Shown in pieces: positions 1-8,096 of a stretch of DNA of 28,713 nt. How positions within the stretch are numbered: the first letter of the stretch is position 1; the number at the start of each line of letters is the position of its first letter. The stretch is from CAIPVR01 sp049316905 (GTDB lineage Bacteria; Actinomycetota; Acidimicrobiia; Acidimicrobiales; Microtrichaceae). The notes beneath the pieces were generated by a model. The model had not been told where the DNA came from. It did no database searches and saw only the letters and a program-made list of their open reading frames with translations. The translations under genes and the position numbers were made by a program. The stretch is from the NCBI GenBank assembly GCA_049316905.1, contig JBMOJH010000040.1, forward strand, positions 1-28,713, read 5' to 3'.

Positions 1-14
1 GACAGGCTGCTCGC

Positions 15-893
15 ATGCAGGTCCACCTGGTCGACGGCACCTACGAGCTGTTCCGGTCCTTCTACTCACCTCGTGGTGGCCACACGAACGGTTCGGGTGA
101 GGAGGTCGGCGCGACCCGTGGGGTGTTGCGGTCCGTCCTGAGCCTGCTCGATGACGGCGTCACGCACATCGGTGTGGCCACCGACCATGTGATCGAGTCG
201 TTCCGCAACGACCTCTGGCCCGGGTACAAGACCGGCGAGGGCATCGACCCGCTCCTGCACACGCAGTTCCCGTGGCTCGAGGACGCACTCGAGGCCCTCG
301 GCGTGACGGTCTGGCCGATGGTGGAGGTGGAGGCCGACGACGCCCTCGCTGCCGCGGCCGCGCTGGCCGCGGCCGACGACCGGGTGGAGCGCGTGGTGAT
401 CTGCACCCCCGACAAGGACCTGGCCCAGTGCGTGGTGGGCGACCGGGTGGTGCAGTTCGACCGGCGCGCCGGCGTGGTGCGTGACGCGGCGGGCGTGCTC
501 GAGAAGTACGGCGTGGAACCGGCGTCGATCCCCGACTGGCTCGCCCTCGTGGGTGACTCGGCCGACGGGTTCCCCGGCCTGCCGGGCTGGGGTGCGAAGT
601 CCGCCGCCGCGGTGCTCCGCACCTACGGCACCGTGGAGGCGATCCCGCACGCGCCCGGGCAGTGGGACGTGCCGGGCCTGCGCGGCGCCGCCAAGCTCGC
701 CGTCGCGCTGAGCGACGGATTCGAGCACGCGCTCCTGTTCAAGACGCTCGCCACCCTCGTGACCGACCTCGACGTGGGCGCGGTGGACGAGTGGCGCTGG
801 ACCGGCCCGACCGAGGAACTCGCCGGGTGGTGCGACCGGCTCGACGCGCCGGACGTGCTCCGCAAGGCCGAACGGCTGGCGGAGGCTCGCTGA
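15..893 (+). CDS. Stand-alone 5'-3' exonuclease (PolI N-terminal/FEN-like)
   Basis: A 292-residue protein with the PIN-like and H3TH architecture of the 5' nuclease domain of DNA polymerase I, but without a polymerase. Expected function is removal of 5' flaps or RNA primers in replication and repair. Visible metal ligands are Asp7 (HLVDGTYELFR), Glu107/Asp108/Asp109 (VEADDALA), Asp133/Asp135 (TPDKDLAQ) and Asp181/Asp184. The last pair starts the helix-hairpin-helix stretch GDSADGFPGLPGWGAKSAA. The length suits stand-alone bacterial exonucleases. The ATG is only 14 bases into the window, so its promoter cannot be judged. A DUF1905 gene follows after 38 bases on the same strand. The family assignment is secure; the in vivo substrate is not known. 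Confidence 0.93.
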   Translation: MQVHLVDGTYELFRSFYSPRGGHTNGSGEEVGATRGVLRSVLSLLDDGVTHIGVATDHVIESFRNDLWPGYKTGEGIDPLLHTQFPWLEDALEALGVTVWPMVEVEADDALAAAAALAAADDRVERVVICTPDKDLAQCVVGDRVVQFDRRAGVVRDAAGVLEKYGVEPASIPDWLALVGDSADGFPGLPGWGAKSAAAVLRTYGTVEAIPHAPGQWDVPGLRGAAKLAVALSDGFEHALLFKTLATLVTDLDVGAVDEWRWTGPTEELAGWCDRLDAPDVLRKAERLAEAR

Positions 894-931
894 CCCAAGC
901 GGTCGGGCGCGGACGGCAACGGGAGCGGGTC

Positions 932-1237
932 GTGGACGAACCACTCGGACCCTTCTTCTTCACCGGGGAGCTGTGGGAGTGGGACGGCCCGGCCGCGTGG
1001 CACTTCGTGTCGCTCCCGGCCGACCTCGCGGACCTGGTCGCGGAGGTCCGGCCGCGGGTCGGCGCGGGGTTCGGTTCGGTGCGCGTGGAGGTCACGGTGG
1101 CGGGCACGACGTGGCAGACCTCGTTGTTCCCGGACAGCGCCCGCGGCACCTACCTGCTGCCGGTGAAGGCCGCGATCCGCCGGGCCGCGGGCCTGGTCGA
1201 CGGCAGCCCGGTCGAGGTCGAGCTCACCCTGCGGTGA
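932..1237 (+). CDS. DUF1905 family protein
   Basis: A 101-residue protein starting at GTG 932. It matches the small DUF1905 beta-barrel family: FFFTGELWEWDGPAAWHFV, then LPADLADLV, a central VRVEVTVAGTTWQTSLFPD and the typical ending YLLPVKAAIRRAAGL followed by a short V-E-V-L strand. The biochemical role of the family is unknown. It is sometimes fused to YdeI/OmpD-associated domains, which are absent here. The frame stays open further upstream into the exonuclease gene, but the family homology begins just after GTG 932. Its last 14 bases overlap the 3' end of the convergent permease gene at 1224. Confidence 0.82.
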   Translation: MDEPLGPFFFTGELWEWDGPAAWHFVSLPADLADLVAEVRPRVGAGFGSVRVEVTVAGTTWQTSLFPDSARGTYLLPVKAAIRRAAGLVDGSPVEVELTLR

Positions 1238-3194
1238 CCGCCGGGACGCCCGACCGGCTGCGACGGTCCGCGACGCGGTGCCACAGCGCCCGCACCCCGC
1301 CGGTGATGCCGTCCGGGTAGAGCACCGCCATCGCCACGAGCAGGAGGCCCGAGATCACGAACTGGTACGGCGACGGGCGCCCCACCTCCTGGCCCATCGC
1401 CACCGCCAGCACGCCCACCGGTGCGAGCGCCCCCGCGGTGAGGCCGCCGGACAGCACGGCGATGCCCGCCAAGTAGGTGATGGCCAGCAACGACAGTGAG
1501 TTGAACACCGCGAAGCTGTCGGCGGAGATCGTGAGGCGCTGGTAGGCGAGCAGGCAGCCCGCCGCGCCGGCGAGACCGGCCGACACCGTGAACGCGCCGA
1601 GCTTGGCCCACCGCACGTCGATCCCGGCGCCCGCGGCCGCCTGCTCGTTGGCCCGCACCGCCAGCCACTGCAGGCCCGTGCGGCCCCGCCGCAGGTTGGC
1701 CACGGCCAGCGCGCACAGGCCCAGCACCACCAGGCACAGCAGGCCGAACGCCACGCGGGGGTAGTCCGCGCCGGCGGCCCGGATCGTGAGGTCCACCGAT
1801 CCGAGCCGGGGCTCGGGCACCTCGGTCGCCCCCGTGGGTCCCACGAACCACTCCCACTTGAACAGCAGCTCCTGGATCGCCACGGCCGCGCCGAGGGTGA
1901 CGATCGCCAGGTTCAGGCCGCGCACCTTCACCGCGGGCAGCCCCACCAGCACCCCCAGCCCGCACGTGACCGCTACCGCTGCGACCGGCGCGAGGGGGAA
2001 CGGGAGGCCGGCATCCGCGAACCGCACCATCGCGTACGCCGCGACCCCGGCGAACGCGTACGACGCGAGCGAGATCTGCCCCACGAACCCCGTCAGCACC
2101 ACCACCGACAACGCGAACAGGGCCATCACCGACGACGTGATCAGCGCGGCGCGCCAATCGGTGCCGCCCCACAACATGGAGGCCACCGCCAGCGAGCCGA
2201 GCACCACGGTCACCACGGCCACGCCGCGCGGGGCGGGCGCGGCGGGGTAGCGGCCCTCGCGCAGCGCACCGCGGGTGGGGAGCCGCTCGCCGCGCCACAC
2301 CACGGCCACCACGAGCACCAGGAACGGCAGGCCCTGCTGCAGACCGATCCTCGGGAGCCAGTCGACGTCGGCCTGCAGGTTCAGCAGCTCCGACTGCGCC
2401 ATGCCGATCGCGAGCCCCGTGGCCGCCACCACCGGGTACGACCGGAAGTTGCCCACCAGCGCGGCGGCGAGCGCGGGCACGATCAGTAGCGCGTTGTTCA
2501 GCGCGTCGAGCGCCACGATCTGGGCGGAGAAGATCATCGCCAGGCCCGCGAGCGACGTGGCGAGCATCCAGTTGAGCGCCGCCAACCGGTCGGGGTCGAG
2601 GCCGGCGAGCACGGCGCCCTTCTGGTTCTCCGCGGCTGCGGTGGTGGCCAGGCCGAACCGGGTGTGGCGCCCGACGAGCCACAGGACCGCGGCGAGCACC
2701 ACCACCATGGCGCCGAGCGCGAGGCGGTCGACACCGACGAGGCGGCCGAGCACCACGAGGTTGTCGCGGGGGAGCACCGGCCGGACGTTGGGCGAGACCG
2801 GCCACTCCAGGCCGATCACGGCCCAGAAGTAGAGGAACAGGCCGACCGACGCCACCACGCGGGCGAGGGCCGGGGCCCGCCGGAGGCGCCGGAACACCAA
2901 CTGCTGGAGCACCAGCCCGAGGAGCGCCCCGTAGGCGACGAACAGGACGAGCGCGGTGGCCACGGTGGGCCGGGCGAGGAGGTGGAGCCGGTGCAGCGGG
3001 CCGGGCCACGGCATGACGAGGTCGCCGGTCTCGCGGAACTCGTAGAACGCGAACGCCAGGAACGCCCCCACGGCCGCGTGCGCGAAGTTCACCACGCCGG
3101 ACGACCGCGCGGTGAGGGTGACCCCGAGGCCGAGCGCCGCGATGACGGCGCCGCCGCCGAGCCCGAGGATCAGGTAGGCGAGGTGCGACGAGAT
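1224..3194 (-). CDS. Fused LivH-LivM branched-chain amino acid-type ABC permease
   Basis: Both permease halves of a Liv/urea-type ABC importer in one polypeptide. The LivH half has VVNFAHAAVGAFLAF near the N-terminus and an ATPase-coupling loop at AAAENQKGAVLAGLDPDRL. The LivM half follows from about residue 290 (numbered from GTG 3095), with GFVGQISLASYAFAG and its own coupling loop VRANEQAAAGAGID. The first conventional start is GTG 3095, but the frame continues upstream for 33 codons that read as an excellent LivH first helix (HLAYLILGLGGGAVIAALGL, then TARSSG). No ATG, GTG or TTG exists in that stretch. ATC 3194, 13 bases past the binding-protein stop, sits where a Met is expected. I place the start there tentatively; GTG 3095 is the conventional alternative. 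It is downstream of and probably co-transcribed with the binding protein. No ATPase gene is adjacent. Confidence 0.9.
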   Translation of the reverse strand: MSSHLAYLILGLGGGAVIAALGLGVTLTARSSGVVNFAHAAVGAFLAFAFYEFRETGDLVMPWPGPLHRLHLLARPTVATALVLFVAYGALLGLVLQQLVFRRLRRAPALARVVASVGLFLYFWAVIGLEWPVSPNVRPVLPRDNLVVLGRLVGVDRLALGAMVVVLAAVLWLVGRHTRFGLATTAAAENQKGAVLAGLDPDRLAALNWMLATSLAGLAMIFSAQIVALDALNNALLIVPALAAALVGNFRSYPVVAATGLAIGMAQSELLNLQADVDWLPRIGLQQGLPFLVLVVAVVWRGERLPTRGALREGRYPAAPAPRGVAVVTVVLGSLAVASMLWGGTDWRAALITSSVMALFALSVVVLTGFVGQISLASYAFAGVAAYAMVRFADAGLPFPLAPVAAVAVTCGLGVLVGLPAVKVRGLNLAIVTLGAAVAIQELLFKWEWFVGPTGATEVPEPRLGSVDLTIRAAGADYPRVAFGLLCLVVLGLCALAVANLRRGRTGLQWLAVRANEQAAAGAGIDVRWAKLGAFTVSAGLAGAAGCLLAYQRLTISADSFAVFNSLSLLAITYLAGIAVLSGGLTAGALAPVGVLAVAMGQEVGRPSPYQFVISGLLLVAMAVLYPDGITGGVRALWHRVADRRSRSGVPAVTAG

Positions 3195-3207
3195 GGCGGT
3201 GCCCCCG

Positions 3208-4596
3208 TCAGCCCGTCGGGGTGGGCACGCCGGTGGCGGCCACGATCGCGGGCACGTCGATCCACCCGTCGGACGCCTCCACGAAGTCGCCGCGGCCCTT
3301 CAGCTCCGCGATCACCTCCTGCGGGGAGCAGAGCGAGGGCAGCGCCGGGATCTGCTTGCCGTCACAGGTGTAGGGGTGGCCGTCGAAGCTCGGCCGGTCG
3401 CGGGCGGCCCGGAACGAGTCGATCACCTGGGTCCGCGTGGCCTGCGGCCCGATGTCGGACAGCACGGCCCACAGGTTCATCACCCCGCGGAAACCGACCG
3501 TCGCGGCCGAGCGTGGGGTGGTGCCCGGCGCGTACTTCTCGATCACGAGCGTGTAGATCTCCGTGTCGGCGGACGTCGACGCGGTCTGGTCGATGCGGTT
3601 CTCCACGTTGAAGAGGAACCCGGTGACCTTGTCCACGCCGACCTTGTCGATCTGCTTCACGTCCGCGCAGGAGCCGACCATGTACACCGTCGCGGTGGAG
3701 CGCAGGTCGGCGAGCGCCTGCATGATCGGGGCGCACGCCATGTCGGCGGCCCCCACGAGGATCGCGTCGGGCTTCGCCTCCACCGCCTTCTGCACCGGGG
3801 CCACGTAGTCCTGGCTCGCCATAGCGAACGGGACCTCGGTCACCTGCGCACCCAGCGCCTGGGCCACGCCCGCGCCGTAGCCGATCGCGGCCTCCTTGAT
3901 GGAGGGGTACTCGGCGTAGAGGATCGCCAGTTGCTTGGCCTTCACGCGTTGCACGGCGTCCTGCGCGAAGGCGACGAAGGCCCCGGGGCTGCCGCCCGAG
4001 AACTGGAAGCTGATCGGGCTCGTCATCTCGGGCGAGTTCACCGGGATGCCGCCCACGAACGGGATGCCGTTCTCCTGGAGGACCGAGAGCGCCGCGCCGT
4101 TGGACAGGCCGATGCCGCCCAGCACCGCGAGCACGTCGGCGGCCACGAACTGCCGGGCGCACGCCTGGGCCTCGTCGGCCGAGAGCGGGTTGCTCAACAG
4201 GCAGGGGACCACCTCGATCGGTCGGCCGCCCACGCCACCGAGCTCCTTGTTGATGAAGGCGACCGCCGCGTCGGTCGCGGCGTGCAACTCCGGCATCGCG
4301 CCGATGGGCCCGGAGTCCACGTTCATGAAGCCGACCTTGATCGGTGGCTGCGACGTGTCGGCGGCCGAGGGCGCGGGGACCGTCCCGTCGAACCACTCCG
4401 CGCCCTCGAACCGGGAGATGACCGTGGTGCCGTCGCCGGCCTTCGCCTGGACGGACCCCGCGGCGCCGGGCGCCGTGGTGGAGGCCCCGCCGCCGGAGGA
4501 ACTCTCGGACTCGCTGCAGGCGGCGAGCAGGCCCGCGGTCGCCAGCACGGCCAACACGGCGAACGCCGCGCGACCCGGACGGATCGTCCTCACCAC
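3208..4596 (-). CDS. Liv-type ABC transporter substrate-binding lipoprotein
   Basis: A 462-residue periplasmic-binding-protein fold of the leucine/amide (Peripla_BP_6) type, expected to capture amino acids, amides or similar small ligands for the adjacent permease. The N-terminus has basic residues (RTIRPGR), a hydrophobic stretch and the lipobox GLLAAC, then a Ser/Gly/Thr-rich linker. The mature domain starts near PPIKVGFMNVDSGPIGAMPE. Later core strands include VLAVLGGIGLSNGAALSV and KQLAILYAEYPSIKEAA. The start is the GTG at 4596 (or the adjacent GTG 4593), chosen for the strong GAGGGGGA ribosome-binding site immediately upstream; the frame continues to 4968 but without homology. A Cys-rich C-terminal segment (HPYTCDGKQIPALPSLCS) suggests a disulfide. 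The ligand cannot be predicted from sequence alone. Confidence 0.93.
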   Translation of the reverse strand: MVRTIRPGRAAFAVLAVLATAGLLAACSESESSSGGGASTTAPGAAGSVQAKAGDGTTVISRFEGAEWFDGTVPAPSAADTSQPPIKVGFMNVDSGPIGAMPELHAATDAAVAFINKELGGVGGRPIEVVPCLLSNPLSADEAQACARQFVAADVLAVLGGIGLSNGAALSVLQENGIPFVGGIPVNSPEMTSPISFQFSGGSPGAFVAFAQDAVQRVKAKQLAILYAEYPSIKEAAIGYGAGVAQALGAQVTEVPFAMASQDYVAPVQKAVEAKPDAILVGAADMACAPIMQALADLRSTATVYMVGSCADVKQIDKVGVDKVTGFLFNVENRIDQTASTSADTEIYTLVIEKYAPGTTPRSAATVGFRGVMNLWAVLSDIGPQATRTQVIDSFRAARDRPSFDGHPYTCDGKQIPALPSLCSPQEVIAELKGRGDFVEASDGWIDVPAIVAATGVPTPTG

Positions 4597-4623
4597 ACTT
4601 CCCCCTCGTTGTCCCCACACCCT

Positions 4624-4645
4624 GCCGGGTGACCCCTCACCCGGC
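4624..4645. terminator. Perfect 9-bp hairpin between ligase and binding-protein genes
   Basis: GCCGGGTGA and TCACCCGGC form a perfect 9-bp stem around a CCCC loop, in the 89-base gap after the ligase stop and before the binding-protein start (both minus strand). No U-run follows, so it could be a high-GC non-canonical terminator, an operator for the transporter gene, or an mRNA stability element. The structure is visible; the role is inferred. Confidence 0.5.
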
Positions 4646-4685
4646 GGCCGACAGTCTGCCATCCCGGGGCACGGGGTGAACTCCG

Positions 4686-5780
4686 TCACGCCTGACGGGG
4701 ACCGGCGTGCTCCGGGAAGATGTCGGTGAACTCCACCGGCGGCGGGTGCTCGAGCTGGGAGTAGCGGCAGTCCTCCGGCAGCTTGTCGGGCCGCCACCGC
4801 ACGAAGCGCGCCGGGTGGCGGAACCGCATGCCGGTGAGGTTCTCGTAGGTCACCTCGACCACCAGCTCGCAGCGCAGCGGCACCCAGTCCAGGCTGCGCT
4901 TGCCGGACCACCGGCTCGGGGCGCCCGGCATGCGTTGCCCGTCCTCGTGGGCCTCGGGCTCGGCCCATTCACGCCACGGGTGGCCCTCGGCGCCGCCCTC
5001 CTCGTACGGGGCGAGCTCGGCGGCGAGCGTTCGGCGCTGCGACGCGGCGAACGCGCTGGCCACGCCGATGTGGTGCAGCCGCGGCGGGGTGGCGTCGTCG
5101 AACAGGCCGAGCAGCATCGAGCCCACGCCGTTGCCGTCCTTGTGCGGGCGGTACCCGGCGACCACGCAGTCCGCGGTGCGGTGGTGCTTCACCTTCCACT
5201 GGACCCGCTTGTCCTCCACGTACGGGTCCTCGAGCGGCTTGGCCATGATGCCGTCGAAGCCGGCGCCCTCGAAGCGCTCGAACCAGTCGGCCGCCTCCTC
5301 GGGGTCGCGCGTGGCCGGGGTGAGGTGGACGGGCGCGTGGAGGTCACCGAGCAGCTGCTCGAGCGTGGCGCGGCGCTCCTCGAAGGGCAGGGGCCGGAGG
5401 TCGAGGTCGTCGAGGGCGAGGATGTCGAACACGACCAGGCTCGCCGGGGTGGTGGCGGCGAGGAGGTTCACCCGGCTCTCCGCCGGATGGATCCGCTGGC
5501 CCAGCAGGTCGAAGTCGAGGCCGTCGTAGGTGGCCACCACCAGCTCGCCGTCGACCACGCACCGCTCGGGCAGCTGGGCGCGGATCGGGTCGAGCAGCTC
5601 GGGGAAGTAGCGGGTGAGCGGCTTCTCGTTGCGGCTCCCGAGCACCACCTCGTCGCCGTCGCGGAACACCAGGCAGCGGAAGCCGTCCCACTTGGGCTCG
5701 TAGAGGAGGTCGCCGATGGGGATCTCCCGGGTGGCCTTGGCGAGCATGGGCCGCAGCGGGGGCTGCACGGGGAGCTGCAC
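4686..5780 (-). CDS. ligC: ATP-dependent DNA ligase, LigC type
   Basis: A 364-residue ATP-dependent DNA ligase with nucleotidyltransferase and OB-fold domains but no LigD-type nuclease or primase domains. Motif I is YEPKWDGFR, whose Lys30 is the predicted AMP-accepting residue. Other motifs are motif III around DGEL (78-81), LVVFDIL (115-121), motif IV FDGIMAKP (175-182) and motif V WKVKHHRTADCVV (195-207). The OB fold follows, ending in LTGMRFRHPARFVRWRPDK. The start is GTG 5780, with AGAAGGAC six bases upstream. The open frame to 5834 would add residues lying inside the upstream LOG gene. It lies 10 bases downstream of the LOG gene, so the two are likely co-transcribed. Mycobacterial LigC enzymes act in backup excision repair or end joining; that role here is inference, and no ku or ligD is visible. 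Confidence 0.9.
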   Translation of the reverse strand: MQLPVQPPLRPMLAKATREIPIGDLLYEPKWDGFRCLVFRDGDEVVLGSRNEKPLTRYFPELLDPIRAQLPERCVVDGELVVATYDGLDFDLLGQRIHPAESRVNLLAATTPASLVVFDILALDDLDLRPLPFEERRATLEQLLGDLHAPVHLTPATRDPEEAADWFERFEGAGFDGIMAKPLEDPYVEDKRVQWKVKHHRTADCVVAGYRPHKDGNGVGSMLLGLFDDATPPRLHHIGVASAFAASQRRTLAAELAPYEEGGAEGHPWREWAEPEAHEDGQRMPGAPSRWSGKRSLDWVPLRCELVVEVTYENLTGMRFRHPARFVRWRPDKLPEDCRYSQLEHPPPVEFTDIFPEHAGPRQA

Positions 5781-5790
5781 GATCGTCCTT

Positions 5791-6372
5791 CTACACCCGG
5801 TCGCCGGGCGTGGGCCGATCATCTGACCCTGCAACCGAATCGAGGAGGAGCCAGACGAGGCGGGCCGGGTCGTCGTCCACCCGGAGGAGGTCGAGCACCC
5901 GGGCCTTGGTCATCCCCCGTTCCACGCTCTGGCGGAGGAAGGCGAGGAGGTGGTCGTAGTAGCCGGCGGTGTCGAGCAGGCCGACCGGTTTCGGGTGCAG
6001 GCCGAGGTAGCCCCAGCACAGCACCTCGAACAGCTCCTCCATCGTGCCGACGCCGCCGGGCAGGGCCAGGAACGCGTCGGCGCGCTCCGACATGGCCAGC
6101 TTCCGGGCGGTCATGTCGGGGACCACGAGGAGTTCGTGGAGGCCCTGGTGGGCGATCTCGGCCTCCCGGAGCTGTTCGGTGATCACGCCGGTCACCCGGG
6201 CACCGCCGGCGAGCGCGGCGTCGGCCATCTCGCCCATCAGCCCGATGTGGCCCCCGCCGTAGACCACGTCCGCGCCGGCCCGGGCGAGCGCGGCGCCCGT
6301 GGCGCGGGCGTCGGCTGCGAAGACGGGGTCGTCCCCGTGCCGACTGGCGCAGTAGACCGCCACGCACACCAC
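5791..6372 (-). CDS. LOG family protein (TIGR00730), nucleoside 5'-monophosphate phosphoribohydrolase-like
   Basis: A 193-residue Rossmann-fold protein of the LONELY GUY family (often mislabelled lysine decarboxylase). Members cleave the N-glycosidic bond of cytokinin riboside or other nucleoside 5'-monophosphates. The diagnostic motif PGGVGTMEELFEV is at 105-117, with Glu112/Glu113 in the active site, and an upstream Arg-Lys pair lies in MTARKLAM (87-94). The nucleotide-binding start AVYCASRHGDDP and VYGGGHIGLMGEMADAAL are typical. Translation starts at GTG 6372 or the adjacent GTG 6369, after GGGGGAG. It is the first gene of a minus-strand run followed 10 bases later by the ligase. The true substrate in this organism is unknown. 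Confidence 0.9.
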   Translation of the reverse strand: MVCVAVYCASRHGDDPVFAADARATGAALARAGADVVYGGGHIGLMGEMADAALAGGARVTGVITEQLREAEIAHQGLHELLVVPDMTARKLAMSERADAFLALPGGVGTMEELFEVLCWGYLGLHPKPVGLLDTAGYYDHLLAFLRQSVERGMTKARVLDLLRVDDDPARLVWLLLDSVAGSDDRPTPGDRV

Positions 6373-6452
6373 GCCCGGAGTCTCCCCCGCCCCGTACTTT
6401 CCGCGAAATAGGGGTCCGCAACGCCCGTACCGGTCGGGGAGGCGCCAGATAT

Positions 6453-6503
6453 CCGGGCGGCACCCCGGGATGGCCGGGCGGCGCCGCCCCGTGGCCCGCC
6501 CGG
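6453..6503. repeat. Three CCGGGCGG elements upstream of the carboxylase operon
   Basis: CCGGGCGGCACC (6453-6464) and CCGGGCGGCGCC (6474-6485) are direct repeats exactly 21 bases apart, about two helical turns. The inverse element CCGCCCGG (6496-6503) can pair with the second copy as a 9-bp stem (6473-6481 with 6496-6504). All sit between the divergent LOG and carboxylase genes, just upstream of the carboxylase promoter. Regulator binding is plausible; in DNA this GC-rich, chance cannot be dismissed. Confidence 0.4.
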
Positions 6504-6532
6504 CGCCTTTGGGGCGGGGGAGTGGCCGCCAC

Positions 6533-6538
6533 TACCTT
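6533..6538 (+). promoter_or_regulatory. -10 box of a leaderless promoter for the carboxylase operon
   Basis: TACCTT lies 7 bases before ATG 6546, so transcription would begin at or next to the start codon. No Shine-Dalgarno sequence is present. A weak TTGGGG at 6509-6514 could serve as the -35, with an 18-base spacer. Confidence 0.5.
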
Positions 6539-6545
6539 TCGGGCC

Positions 6546-8096
6546 ATGGAACACCCCATCCGGGAACGGGTCGAGGATCTGGCCGGCCGACGTGAGCAGG
6601 CCCTGACCCCCGGCTCGCAGCGTTCGATCGACCGTCAGCACGAGCGGGGCAAGATGCTCGCCCGCGAGCGCATCGAGTACCTCCTCGACGAGGGGTCCTT
6701 CCACGAACTCGACATGCTCGCCCGCCACCGGGCCGGCGAGGCGCTGCCCGACCGCCCCTACGGCGACGGCGTGATCACCGGTTGGGGCACGATCGACGGC
6801 CGCAAGGTCTTCGTGTTCAGCCAGGACTTCACCGTCTACGGCGGTGCGCTCGGCGAGGTGTTCGCCGAGAAGATCCACAAGCTCATGGACCTCGCCCTGA
6901 AGGTGGGCGCGCCGGTCATCGGCCTGAACGACGGCGCCGGTGCCCGCATCCAGGAGGGCGTGGTCTCCCTCGCCAGCTACGGCGGGATCTTCTACCGGAA
7001 CGTGAAGGCCTCGGGCGTGACGCCGCAGATCAGCGTCATCATGGGCCCGTGCGCCGGCGGCGCGGTCTACAGCCCGATCATGACGGACTTCATCTTCATG
7101 GTCGACGAGACGTCCTACATGTTCATCACCGGCCCCGACGTGGTGAAGCAGGTGACCGGCGAGGACGTGTCCCAGCAGGACCTCGGTGGCGCCCGCACCC
7201 ACACCTCCAAGTCGGGCGTGGCCCAGTTCATCTCGGCCGACGACAAGTCCTGTCTCGACGACGTGCGCTACCTGCTCGGGTTCCTGCCGTCGAACAACCT
7301 GGACGAACCGCCGTTCGAGGCCACGGACGACCCGGCCGACCGTCGGTGCGAGGAGCTCTACGACCTCATCCCCGACTCGGCCAACCTGCCCTACGACATG
7401 CGCGACGTGGTGCGCACGGTCGTCGACGACGGCGACTTCTTCGAGTACGCCCCGTCGTGGGCCGGATCGATCGTGTGCGGGTTCGCCCGCCTCGGCGGCC
7501 ACAGCGTGGGCATCGTCGGCAACCAGCCGATCATGCTGGCCGGCGTGCTCGACATCGAGTCGAGCTCCAAGGCCGCCCGCTTCGTCCGCACCTGCGACGC
7601 CTTCAACATCCCGCTGGTCACCTTCGTGGACGTCCCGGGCTTCCTGCCCGGCGTGGACCAGGAGCACGGCGGCATCATCCGCCACGGCGCCAAGCTGCTC
7701 TACGCCTACTGCGAGGCGACCGTGCCGCGGATCTCGGTCATCACCCGCAAGGCCTACGGCGGCGCCTACGTGGTGATGGACTCGAAGTCGATCGGCTCCG
7801 ACCTCGCCTTCGCCTGGCCGTCGGCCGAGCTGGCGGTGATGGGTGCGGCGGGCGCGGTGGAGATCGTGAACCGTCGCGAGCTCGCGGACGCCGACGACCC
7901 GGTGGCCAAGCGCGCCGAGCTCATCGAGACCTACGAGGAGACCTACCTGAACCCGTGGGAGGCCACCGACCGTGGCTACGTCGACGACGTGATCGACCCC
8001 GCGGAGACCCGCACGAAGCTGATCGCCGCGCTCGAGGTGCTGCGCACCAAGCGCGAGGAGCTGCCGCACCGCAAGCACGGGAACATCCCGTTGTGA
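6546..8096 (+). CDS. Acyl-CoA carboxylase beta (carboxyltransferase) subunit
   Basis: A 516-residue biotin-dependent carboxyltransferase of the PccB/AccD5 family, moving CO2 from carboxybiotin on an alpha subunit (not in this window) to an acyl-CoA. The two crotonase-like halves are clear. The oxyanion glycines are in MGPCAGGAVYSP (166-177) for the first half and HGGIIRHGAK (374-383) for the second. VDVPGFLPGVDQE and RKAYGGAY are family hallmarks. The start is ATG 6546 (MEHPIRERVEDL); an in-frame ATG at 6522 lies upstream of the -10 box. Position 409, directly after AYGGAY, is Val. From memory, propionyl-specific homologues have Asp there and broad or acetyl-CoA-accepting ones Ile, so I do not assign the substrate. 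The epsilon-subunit gene overlaps its stop. Confidence 0.95.
   Translation: MEHPIRERVEDLAGRREQALTPGSQRSIDRQHERGKMLARERIEYLLDEGSFHELDMLARHRAGEALPDRPYGDGVITGWGTIDGRKVFVFSQDFTVYGGALGEVFAEKIHKLMDLALKVGAPVIGLNDGAGARIQEGVVSLASYGGIFYRNVKASGVTPQISVIMGPCAGGAVYSPIMTDFIFMVDETSYMFITGPDVVKQVTGEDVSQQDLGGARTHTSKSGVAQFISADDKSCLDDVRYLLGFLPSNNLDEPPFEATDDPADRRCEELYDLIPDSANLPYDMRDVVRTVVDDGDFFEYAPSWAGSIVCGFARLGGHSVGIVGNQPIMLAGVLDIESSSKAARFVRTCDAFNIPLVTFVDVPGFLPGVDQEHGGIIRHGAKLLYAYCEATVPRISVITRKAYGGAYVVMDSKSIGSDLAFAWPSAELAVMGAAGAVEIVNRRELADADDPVAKRAELIETYEETYLNPWEATDRGYVDDVIDPAETRTKLIAALEVLRTKREELPHRKHGNIPL

Noticed and set aside
662..931. N-terminal extension of the DUF1905 protein into the exonuclease gene
   Set aside because: The frame is open but Arg-rich, overlaps a confident gene and lacks family homology. 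GTG 932 is adequate.
4597..4968. N-terminal extension of the binding protein to 4968
   Set aside because: It would run into the ligase gene and place the signal peptide internally. The strong ribosome-binding site at GTG 4596 settles the start.
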